The translations under genes and the position numbers were made by a program. A stretch of DNA of 6,255 nt from an uncultured Treponema sp. (GTDB lineage: Bacteria; Spirochaetota; Spirochaetia; Treponematales; Treponemataceae). Positions 1 to 5,763 of the stretch are shown here, in pieces. The DNA lies in assembly GCA_937885235.1 (NCBI GenBank), contig CAKZZK010000285.1, forward strand, positions 1-6,255, in the 5' to 3' direction. Under the pieces are notes generated by a model. The model was not told the DNA's origin and searched no databases. It was given only the letters and a program-made list of their open reading frames with translations. Numbering within the stretch: position 1 is the stretch's first letter; the number at the start of each line of letters is the position of its first letter.

Positions 1-147
1 ACTTCCCACACCAGCGCTATGGCGGCACCGGCCGCCGCACCCATGGAAGCCGCGGATTACGCCAGCGGCGGCATACGGCTCTCTGTAGACGAAGACAAGC
101 TCCTCCGCGAGCATACCGACGTTACAGAGAAAAACAACAAGAATTAG
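1..147 (+). CDS. 3' end of an unidentified protein (partial)
   Basis: The frame starting at base 1 is open for 48 codons and stops at TAG 145-147; the start lies outside the window. The visible C-terminus has an Ala/Pro-rich stretch (MAAPAAAPMEAA), then a more polar segment (GGIRLSVDEDKLL), and ends in a Lys/Asn-rich tail (EKNNKN). No family can be named from this. The stop overlaps the Shine-Dalgarno sequence of the next gene (AGGAG 146-150), and only 13 bp separate the two genes, so they are probably co-transcribed. An Ala/Pro-rich linker before a short charged end is common in envelope-associated or multidomain proteins, but that is only a hint. Coding status rests on the open frame, the codon-like composition and the tight spacing. 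Confidence 0.6.
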   Translation, partial: TSHTSAMAAPAAAPMEAADYASGGIRLSVDEDKLLREHTDVTEKNNKN

Positions 148-160
148 GAGATGTACAAGT

Positions 161-928
161 ATGTATAAGAAAAAGCTATTCAGGGCGCAGCTTTGCGCGC
201 TGTTCCTTGCCGTGCTTGTTCCCGCGTTTGCATCGGCAGCTGCTGCCACCACGCTGAGCGGCCTGTACCAATGGACGGGCGTGCGCATAGTGGACGATGC
301 CGACGTGCTGAGCAGCACCGACGAGCAGGAGCTTGACCGCCTGATAAACGACTTGGACAAGGAAACCGGCGCACAGCTTGGCATAATCACCATGTCCACA
401 CTGGCTGACAGCTTCCACAGCGACCTTGAGTCATTCAGCCGCAAGCAGGCTGAGGAATGGAAGCTGGGGCAGGAAGGCAAAGACAACGGCATCCTCATTC
501 TGGTGGTGGTGGACGACCATCTGGCACGCATCGAGGTGGGCGCCGGTCTTGAAGACAAAATTTCACTGTATCAGCAGAAGCGCATCATGGACTATAAGAT
601 GACAAACAACTTCCGCAACGGGTACTACAACACGGGGCTCATCGAGGCAGTGAAAAGCCTTACCAATGTGATAAAAGGACTCGGGCTTGATGATACTTCG
701 ACAAGGGCTGCGCCGGCTGAGACTGAGAAGAAGGAAGGCAGCACTCTTGGCGCCATAATACTTATGATTGTAGTCGGAGTACTCGTAATTGCCATCATCA
801 TAAAAGCGATTATCAACAAGAAGAAAGGAATAAAAACGGATTTTCAAATAAACAAGTCGCCGAGGCTGACCACGCACAAGCAGGGCAGCGGCAAATTCAA
901 CGGCGGCGGCACAAGCGGCAGCTGGTAG
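161..928 (+). CDS. TPM domain protein, secreted and membrane-anchored (YgcG-like)
   Basis: A 255-aa envelope protein. Residues 1-26 form a signal peptide: basic MYKKK, a hydrophobic core, and an ASA site at 24-26. A TPM domain follows (about 42-175), opening with VRIVDDADVLS and containing the family hallmark GKDNGILILVVVDDHLARIE near 106-125, followed by VGAGLE. A polar Glu/Lys linker leads to one transmembrane helix (about 196-218), a basic KKKGIK stop-transfer stretch, and a tail ending GGGTSGSW, the Gly/Ser-rich end typical of this family. The topology implies that the TPM domain faces the periplasm. The family includes plant TLP18.3, which is linked to photosystem II repair and reported to have phosphatase activity; the bacterial role is poorly defined, so I assign no reaction. 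The start at 161 is supported by AGGAG at 146-150 and by the signal peptide starting there. It is the second gene of a unit that ends at the hairpin downstream. Confidence 0.88.
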   Translation: MYKKKLFRAQLCALFLAVLVPAFASAAAATTLSGLYQWTGVRIVDDADVLSSTDEQELDRLINDLDKETGAQLGIITMSTLADSFHSDLESFSRKQAEEWKLGQEGKDNGILILVVVDDHLARIEVGAGLEDKISLYQQKRIMDYKMTNNFRNGYYNTGLIEAVKSLTNVIKGLGLDDTSTRAAPAETEKKEGSTLGAIILMIVVGVLVIAIIIKAIINKKKGIKTDFQINKSPRLTTHKQGSGKFNGGGTSGSW

Positions 929-956
929 CAGGGCTGTAAAAACCTGTAGATTTTCG

Positions 957-1002
957 AAAGACCCAGCGATGGCAAGTTTAAAGCGCTATCGCTGGGTCTT
1001 TT
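957..1002 (+). terminator. Intrinsic terminator between convergent genes
   Basis: Bases 957-970 (AAAGACCCAGCGAT) pair perfectly with 988-1001 (ATCGCTGGGTCTTT), giving a 14-bp stem with a 17-nt loop. On the plus strand the stem runs into TCTTTTGTT, a short U-tract, so it should end transcription of the TPM-domain gene. Because the arm is flanked by AAA/TTT, the same hairpin also forms in minus-strand RNA downstream of sufU, whose stop codon begins right beside it at 1004-1006. The U-tract in that direction is only three T's before CG, so termination there may be weaker. Confidence 0.85.
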
Positions 1003-1003
1003 G

Positions 1004-1474
1004 TTATATATCGCAATGCTCTGCGTTGCTTCCGGTGCCAGTGCTCTTGCCCTTGCTGAGCATTTCTTCCATGGTATGCCAGCCGAGCACGGCGCACTTG
1101 ACCCGCGCGGGCATAAAGCTGATGTTTTTAAGGGAAGCAGCTTCGTCCAGCTCTTCCAGGTCTTCGCCGTCAGCTTTGCCCTGAATCATATCCATAAAGA
1201 GGCGGGCAAGGCGCAGTGCCTCGTCCTTGCTCTTGCCCACGACGTCGTCGAGCATCATATCGACGGATGCCTGGCTGATTGCACAGCCAGAGCCGTTGAA
1301 TGAGCCGTCGGTGATGATGCCGTTTTTATCGATCTTGAGCTGAAGGTAGATGTTGTCGCCACAGCTGGGGTTCACTCCCTGCAGGGTGAGCGTGGCGTTA
1401 TCGGTTATCCCCTTGTGCGTGGGGTTGAGGTTATGTTCGTTAAGTATCTCTTGATACAATGTCTTTAAGTCCAT
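1004..1474 (-). CDS. sufU: SufU-type iron-sulfur cluster assembly protein
   Basis: A 156-aa cytosolic protein of the IscU/NifU N-terminal fold. All three conserved cysteines are present: Cys38 in NPSCGD (with Asp40), Cys64 in GSGCAIS, and Cys127 in RVKCAVLGW. The insertion of roughly 20 residues before the third Cys (GKADGEDLEELDEAASL region) marks the SufU type rather than IscU. In Firmicutes SufU binds zinc through these residues and accepts persulfide sulfur from the cysteine desulfurase SufS, feeding the SufBCD scaffold. The N-terminus MDLKTLYQEIL is typical, so ATG at 1474 is the likely start. No convincing Shine-Dalgarno sequence precedes it; the sequence just upstream reads GCTATGATTGCTGT. 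sufU normally sits in a suf operon after sufS; here a decayed gene lies upstream instead. A non-conserved tail (residues 140-156) ends in HCDI. Confidence 0.93.
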   Translation of the reverse strand: MDLKTLYQEILNEHNLNPTHKGITDNATLTLQGVNPSCGDNIYLQLKIDKNGIITDGSFNGSGCAISQASVDMMLDDVVGKSKDEALRLARLFMDMIQGKADGEDLEELDEAASLKNISFMPARVKCAVLGWHTMEEMLSKGKSTGTGSNAEHCDI

Positions 1475-1501
1475 ACAGCAATCATAGCAGATTGGCGGAT
1501 T

Positions 1502-1846
1502 TCACTCAATAGCGTCAAGAACCGCTCCAAGAGTTGTATTTCCATTCCAAGTCGCGGATCCGTTTGTCTTCGATGCAACAGTTTTGGCATTAGAATCAAG
1601 GAGAACAAGATCTATCTCACCATTGTTGATATGCTTAACGGCAGCACCGATGTATGTTCCGTTTGACACAAAGGCACAGTTATCGTTTTCGGCAGGTGAC
1701 GTTTTATAAGCGTGTTAAACCCTGCATTTGCCAAATACCCGCCATCAACGATACTGCTCAGCACTTTCCACAGCACCTTCTACCACCACGGCGGGGGCTA
1801 AACTCGGGTATTCCTTTGTTTTTTTAAAGTCAAGCAGCTTTCCTTT
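1502..1846 (-). pseudogene. Decayed C-terminal fragment of an unrecognised protein, two frameshifts
   Basis: Reading the minus strand, protein-like sequence runs through three frames in succession. Frame one (1846 to about 1750) gives KGKLLDFKKTKEYPSLAP, continuing AVVVEGAVESAEQY, before a TGA at 1745-1747. Frame two (about 1750 to 1703) gives VDGGYLANAGFNTLIK. Frame three (1714 down to the TGA at 1502-1504) gives TSPAENDNCAFVSNGTYIG, then AAVKHINNGEIDLVLLDSN, and ends NTTLGAVLDAIE. The second break falls in a run of four A's (T's 1702-1705 on the plus strand), where one missing base would restore the frame. Joined, this is about 110 residues of a coherent C-terminus. No start codon or N-terminal part is found; the sequence upstream of 1847 does not continue it. 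I do not recognise the family. Alternatives are sequencing error at the A-run or frameshifting, but two breaks plus a lost N-terminus favour decay. Confidence 0.6.
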
Positions 1847-2026
1847 TCACAATTTAAGGATGAAATTTGTGATATGCTTAAATATGATTTGTTTTTTCAA
1901 CAAAAGTATTCTGCAGCGTGTATCAACAGTCAATTTAAACGCGCAGATTTTAATAAAGCAAAGTATGCAGAAATCAGCATTGCCAAAGGGCATAGATTTC
2001 TCTGCATATTGAACAGCTCCTCATGA
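1802..2026 (+). other. Open plus-strand frame, possible fragment of a decayed gene
   Basis: Between a TAA at 1799-1801 and the TGA at 2024-2026 this frame is open for 74 codons. From about 1826 it reads like a soluble charged protein: FKVKQLSFSQFKDEICDMLK, then YDLFFQQKYSAACINSQFKR, then ADFNKAKYAEISIAKGHRF. There is no ATG before codon 1874, and the nearest purine-rich stretch (AAGGA, about 1856-1860) is too far from it to be a normal ribosome-binding site. If it was ever a gene, its start has been lost. It competes with the minus-strand small ORF (1930-2100) and with the N-terminal end of the frameshifted fragment. I do not recognise the family. Confidence 0.25.
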
Positions 2027-2153
2027 ACGAGTCCAGTTGGAATGCAATCAATAGTTCTGGCTAGTATGCCGAATATCGACTCTATATGGATTTTAGCCAT
2101 AAACTTCTGTGCCTGACATTGTCAAGAAGCACTGGTCAATTGACTTGAAAACT
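1847..2153. other. AT-rich intergenic segment without an intact recognisable gene
   Basis: This stretch separates the decayed fragment from the efflux operon. By hand count, bases 1801-2160 are about 36% GC, whereas sampled rows of the neighbouring efflux genes are mostly 55-60%. It holds only short ORFs that overlap on opposite strands, described separately, and two perfect palindromes near its right end: GTCAATTGAC (2135-2144) and AACTTTAAAGTT (2150-2161, covering the stop of the PG0541-family gene). I see no clear terminator with a U-tract for the efflux operon, no tRNA-like fold, no direct repeats that would mark an insertion sequence, and no convincing promoter. Confidence 0.55.
1930..2100 (-). 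CDS. Small hypothetical ORF (56 aa), possible gene remnant
   Basis: An ATG at 2100 opens a 56-codon frame that stops at TGA 1930-1932. The product begins MAKIHIESIFGILARTIDCI, continues PTGLVHEELFNMQRN, and ends in a hydrophobic stretch, ISAYFALLKSARLN. It has a balanced amino-acid mix and could be a real small protein or the remains of a longer one. The upstream sequence offers only AGAAG a few bases before the ATG as a weak ribosome-binding site. A TTGACA hexamer lies at 2125-2120 on this strand, but with no convincing -10 box. It overlaps the plus-strand frame at 1802-2026, and at most one of them is likely to be genuine. Family not recognised. Confidence 0.25.
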   Translation of the reverse strand: MAKIHIESIFGILARTIDCIPTGLVHEELFNMQRNLCPLAMLISAYFALLKSARLN

Positions 2154-2489
2154 TTAAAGTTCCACCGCCTGGCTCATAAAGCAGGCAATGCCTTCCGTCA
2201 GGTACTTTTTGCGCAATTTAAGCACCACCTGCCGGATTTGCTTTGCCTCTTCCTTGCTGCAATAGATTACATACGCGATGTTGAGCTGGGGCCATACGGA
2301 ATCCCCCAGATGGGGATTGCTGTAGCCCGCGCCCATCACGTTGGCATACTTTGTATAATGCATGCCAATCTTGCGCTCCTTGAATTCCTGCTGAAAATCT
2401 TCTTCCAGAGCCTCCGAAAAGATGATTTCCATGCGGACACGGATCAAATCAGATTTCTCTTCTTTTCCCTCTGCATCATCAAGCGCCAT
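2154..2489 (-). CDS. PG0541-family transporter-associated protein (PII/ACT-like)
   Basis: A small (111 aa) soluble protein that I match to the PG0541 family, which is found next to RND transporters and is thought to have a PII/ACT-like ferredoxin fold. The first strand (IRVRMEIIFSEALEEDF) is followed by a central segment containing MHYTKYANVMGAGYS and LGDSVWPQLNIAYVIYCSKE, then a helix rich in Lys/Arg (QIRQVVLKLRKKYLTEGI) and a short hydrophobic C-terminus. The start at 2489 (MALDDAEGKE) is chosen over an upstream ATG at 2510 because a perfect AAGGAGG (2502-2496) stands 6 nt before it. The gene overlaps the permease stop by 11 bp, so it is probably translated by coupling. PII-like proteins bind small ligands and regulate partner transporters; a role in sensing or tuning this pump is inferred from position only. 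Confidence 0.8.
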   Translation of the reverse strand: MALDDAEGKEEKSDLIRVRMEIIFSEALEEDFQQEFKERKIGMHYTKYANVMGAGYSNPHLGDSVWPQLNIAYVIYCSKEEAKQIRQVVLKLRKKYLTEGIACFMSQAVEL

Positions 2490-5400
2490 GTTTTGCCTCC
2501 TTTTCCGCAAACTGCTTTTCCAACTTTACTTCCCGCGCCTTGCGCCGCTTTTCCGAAGCAGAAGCAAAAATCTGGCGGGTATGGTTAAATATATAATAGA
2601 TGGACGGCATGAGAAAGAGCGTCATAAGCGAGCCAAAGGTCATGCCGCCAAAAACCGTCAGACTGATGGGGTGCATTGATGCAGACCCTTCGCCCGGGAA
2701 GAACGCCATAGGCGCGAGGGAGATAACGGTGGTGAGCGTGCTCATCAAAATAGGACGAAGACGACTGCGGGCAGCCTCTATGCACGCGGCGCGAAGCTCA
2801 TAGCCCCGTTTCCTCAGCAGGTTCGTGTAGTCTACAAGGACAATGCCGTTGTTGACTATGGTGCCCACGAGCACCAGCATACCCATGACAGTGACAATGC
2901 TCAGCTTTTCTTTCATGATGGCATAAATGGCAATCACGCCGATGAAGGAAAGCGGAATAGTAAAGATGATGATGAAGGGGTCCATAAGCGATTCAAACTG
3001 GCTCGCCATGACTACAAACACGAGGATTGCTGCCATGACAATGATGAGACCGAAGTTGATGAGCGCCTCCATCAAATCCTCCTGCTCACCTGAGAAGGTG
3101 ATGGTGAGGGACTCGTTCTTTGGAATGTTGTCTTCAATGAGCTGGGCTATCGTGTCCTGAACCAGTTTTGTCGTCACGCCGGGCATGGGCTTGACGGTGA
3201 CGTGAATGATGCGTCCCTGATCCTGACGGAAGATCGTAACGGGAGACGTATTTTCCACATACTGGGCAAAGCTTGAAAGCGGCACCCGTATGCCAGAGGA
3301 ATTCATCAAGAAAATCTGGTCAAGATCGGTAAGCTTTTCCTTGTCCTTCTCACTCAGCTGCACCACAATGTCTATATCCTTGCCGTTGTCCGTATAGCGG
3401 CTGGCGGTGCGCCCGTTGATGGCGGCGCTGATTTCGCTGCCCACATTGTAGACGTTCAGCCCAAGCTCGTACATCCTGTCGCGGTCGACGACAATCTCAA
3501 CCTGCGGCAGACCGTCCTGCTGATCACTCGTCACTTCCGTCACCACGTCCTGCCCCCGCTCCCTGATGAGCTGCTCAATCTGGGAAGCTGTATCACGCAG
3601 CTGCTGCAAATCGTCGCCGCGGATGTCTATGCTGATTTCGCCAGAAGTAGCGGCGTTCATATTCGAGCCAAAACTTAGCTGCGCACCGGGGAACTTGTTA
3701 AAATAGCGGCGCAGCTTTGCCTTAGCGCTCGCCTCGTTGTCCCAGTCAGCAGGCCGCTGCTTCGTCACCATTGCCGGAATGGTTTTGTTGATAAACGGGA
3801 TGGTGACAAAGCCCTCCTCCTGCCACGTAGCAGGGTGCAGCGTAAAGGTGACGGAACCGGTATTCGTCTCTGCACTAGAAGACAAAAAGCCGGAGCCGCC
3901 CACGGAAATAGAGGCATACTTCACGCCGACAAGCTCGTTCATCGCCATCATCTCAAAGCTGCGCAGATTGTCATCCGTCACATCAAGCTTGGTTCCCTTG
4001 GGCAGCTCCATATTCACCGTCACCGTTGTGGAAGCGGAATCCGGCATCATGATAAAGCCTATGTAGATACAGCCCATGACGGAACCAACCAAAAGCGCAA
4101 AGAGCAAGATAATGAAGAGCCAGCGCAGGCGCAGTACAAACGACACCCCGTGTGCATAGGCGTTTTCCATACCGCGGAAGAATTTCTCAAAAAGATTGTT
4201 TATCGCATACGAGATGCCCCGCCGCCCCTGAGCGAGTTTTTCAATGCGGAGATACTTCGAGGTGAGCACAGGAACCAATGCAATGGCGACGATGAGGGAG
4301 CTCATCAGAGAGAAGATAATCGTATATGCAAGGTCGTGGAAGAGCTGTCCCATGATGCCCAGCTTTTTCTGGAAGAGCAGCATAGGCAGGAAGATACACA
4401 CTGACGTGAGCGTACTCGCCGTGATGGACATTATCATCTCCTGCGAGCCGAGTATGGCGGCAACCCGCGGCTTTGAGCCCTTCTGCGTATACGAAAATAT
4501 ATTTTCCAACACGACGATGGAGTTGTCCACAAGCATACCGATGCCCAGAAGGAGTCCCACCATGGAAATCATATTTATGGTGATATCCATAAAATACATG
4601 AGCAAGAGCGTCACCATGACGGAAATGGGGATGGCAAGCCCTACGATAATCGTGCTCTTGAAAGAACGCAGGAAGACAAAGAGCACGAGGATAGCGAGCA
4701 AGGCCCCCTGAATGACGGAACCGACAACTTCCTGTATAGTTTGTTCTATTATGTCCGTCGTATTTGAGGTTTCAATGATGTCAACATCGCTCGGCAGCTC
4801 CTTTTTGATGGCCGTCATTGCCTTGCGCACCTTCTTTGCCGCCGTCACGGAATTTTTGCCGCTCTGCTTCTGCAGGCTCAAGATAACGCAGGGATTACCG
4901 TCAAGGTAGGCAAGAGTGCTTTCCGCCTTGTAGCCCTCGTAGACATCAGCGACATCCCTCAAGCGGATGCTCTTTATTTCAGGTGCGCCCATGCCCTGCG
5001 CTTCTGCAGCCTTGTAGGAGATGACGGTATTCTTCAAATCCTCTATGCTTGTATACTTACCGTTTGTTTTTATCGTGTAGTTGATTTCACCGCTCGTAAT
5101 CGTGCCGCCAGAACTCTGCACGTTCTGCGCGCCAATCATCTGAGCCACCTGGCTGATGGTGAGCCCGTAGGCTTCAAGGCGGTCGCGGGGAATATCCACG
5201 TTGATGGCTTTCTCTCGTCCACCCGCAATGCTCGCAGAGGCAATGCCATCAATCTGCTCAAGGCGGGGTTGCACGACGTCTTCCGCATAATCGCGGAGCT
5301 CTTCCGGCGTGCGGTTTCCCTTCAATACGAGCGACATAATGGGCATCATGGACGGATCTGCCCGAATGGTCATGGGAGTGCCGGCATCATCGGGCATATA

Positions 5401-5751
5401 CGAACGCACAAGGTCTATTTTGTCCCGTATTTCGTTTGCCGCGGCATCGAGGTTGGTACCGTAGTCAAATTCAAGAATGATAAGGCTCTGCCCCGCAGAG
5501 GACTGCGACTGCATCTGCTTGAGTCCGCTCAGACCGGAAAGCGCGCTTTCCATGGTGCGCGTAATGCTCTGCTCCACTTCCTCCGGTCCCGCATTGCTGT
5601 AGCTCGTCATCACGAGCATGTACGGCAGGGACATATCAGGGTACATATCCACCGGCAGGTTCATCGTGCAGAATATACCAAGCCCTATCATGACGATAAA
5701 GATGAGCAGCGTCGTCACCGGCTTTTTTACGGCTATCTCTGATAAGGTCAT
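2479..5751 (-). CDS. RND-family efflux transporter permease
   Basis: A full-length (1090 aa) inner-membrane RND permease of the AcrB/hydrophobe-amphiphile type, working as a trimer that takes substrates from the membrane or periplasm and drives export with the proton gradient. The usual duplicated plan is visible. TM1 is at about 12-31, a first porter region at about 35-330, TM2-6 at about 345-500 and TM7 at about 543-565. A second porter region follows (about 570-890), then TM8-12 (about 897-1055). TM4 carries GMLVDNSIVVLENI (Asp409-Asn410), TM10 carries GTIVNNGIVLVDY (Asn967-Asn968), and TM11 follows RLRPILMSTL (about 997-1006). AcrB has Asp-Asp and Lys-Asn at the TM4 and TM10 sites. A cytoplasmic tail from about 1060 is highly charged (SEKRRKAREVKLEK). 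The start overlaps the adaptor's stop as ATGA, with GGGAG seven bases upstream. Substrate cannot be told from sequence. Confidence 0.95.
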   Translation of the reverse strand: MTLSEIAVKKPVTTLLIFIVMIGLGIFCTMNLPVDMYPDMSLPYMLVMTSYSNAGPEEVEQSITRTMESALSGLSGLKQMQSQSSAGQSLIILEFDYGTNLDAAANEIRDKIDLVRSYMPDDAGTPMTIRADPSMMPIMSLVLKGNRTPEELRDYAEDVVQPRLEQIDGIASASIAGGREKAINVDIPRDRLEAYGLTISQVAQMIGAQNVQSSGGTITSGEINYTIKTNGKYTSIEDLKNTVISYKAAEAQGMGAPEIKSIRLRDVADVYEGYKAESTLAYLDGNPCVILSLQKQSGKNSVTAAKKVRKAMTAIKKELPSDVDIIETSNTTDIIEQTIQEVVGSVIQGALLAILVLFVFLRSFKSTIIVGLAIPISVMVTLLLMYFMDITINMISMVGLLLGIGMLVDNSIVVLENIFSYTQKGSKPRVAAILGSQEMIMSITASTLTSVCIFLPMLLFQKKLGIMGQLFHDLAYTIIFSLMSSLIVAIALVPVLTSKYLRIEKLAQGRRGISYAINNLFEKFFRGMENAYAHGVSFVLRLRWLFIILLFALLVGSVMGCIYIGFIMMPDSASTTVTVNMELPKGTKLDVTDDNLRSFEMMAMNELVGVKYASISVGGSGFLSSSAETNTGSVTFTLHPATWQEEGFVTIPFINKTIPAMVTKQRPADWDNEASAKAKLRRYFNKFPGAQLSFGSNMNAATSGEISIDIRGDDLQQLRDTASQIEQLIRERGQDVVTEVTSDQQDGLPQVEIVVDRDRMYELGLNVYNVGSEISAAINGRTASRYTDNGKDIDIVVQLSEKDKEKLTDLDQIFLMNSSGIRVPLSSFAQYVENTSPVTIFRQDQGRIIHVTVKPMPGVTTKLVQDTIAQLIEDNIPKNESLTITFSGEQEDLMEALINFGLIIVMAAILVFVVMASQFESLMDPFIIIFTIPLSFIGVIAIYAIMKEKLSIVTVMGMLVLVGTIVNNGIVLVDYTNLLRKRGYELRAACIEAARSRLRPILMSTLTTVISLAPMAFFPGEGSASMHPISLTVFGGMTFGSLMTLFLMPSIYYIFNHTRQIFASASEKRRKAREVKLEKQFAEKEAKHGA
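2496..2502 (-). promoter_or_regulatory. Strong ribosome-binding site deciding the start of the PG0541-family gene
   Basis: On the minus strand the sequence reads AAGGAGG, then six bases (CAAAAC), then ATG at 2489. It lies inside the last codons of the permease gene (the EKEAKHGA tail), so the small protein has its own strong initiation signal while still overlapping the upstream stop. Confidence 0.85.
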
Positions 5752-5763
5752 TGTCCGGCTCCC
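5748..5763 (-). promoter_or_regulatory. ATGA stop/start overlap with internal ribosome-binding site
   Basis: Read on the minus strand, GGGAG (5763-5759) is followed by a 7-nt spacer and ATG 5751-5749; the same ATGA contains the adaptor's TGA stop (5750-5748). This arrangement points to translational coupling, giving matched synthesis of adaptor and permease. Confidence 0.8.

Noticed and set aside
1001..1303. Plus-strand frames opposite sufU
   Set aside because: They are antisense to a gene with all conserved SufU motifs. No ribosome-binding site is seen, and they start right at the terminator hairpin.
1470..1510. sufU in the same frame as the decayed fragment, suggesting a fusion by stop-codon readthrough
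   Set aside because: Only nine codons separate the TGA from the sufU ATG, but the intervening residues are meaningless and SufU homologues start at this Met. The shared frame is probably chance.
1699..1710. Programmed -1 frameshifting at the A-run of the decayed fragment
   Set aside because: There is no canonical slippery heptamer and no clear downstream pseudoknot, and a second frame break lies nearby. Decay or sequence error is simpler.
1728..2012. Plus-strand ATG-started frame of 94 codons in the decayed region
   Set aside because: Its translation is low in acidic residues and looks random, it crosses the decayed minus-strand fragment, and the overlapping plus-strand frame (1802-2026) is more protein-like. 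No ribosome-binding site was seen.
2097..2125. TTGACA (2125-2120, minus) as a promoter for the small ORF
   Set aside because: At a 17-bp spacing the -10 position reads TTATGG, a poor match to TATAAT, and it overlaps the proposed start codon.
1475..2153. Insertion sequence or transposase in the gene-poor region
   Set aside because: No terminal inverted repeats, target-site duplication or catalytic motif could be seen in any of the short frames.
2601..5742. Several plus-strand open frames of 65-189 codons opposite the RND permease
   Set aside because: They lie wholly antisense to a full-length, motif-confirmed permease. Their translations are skewed (His/Arg-rich or Met/Ser/Thr-rich) and carry no domain signal, so they are shadows of the permease codons.
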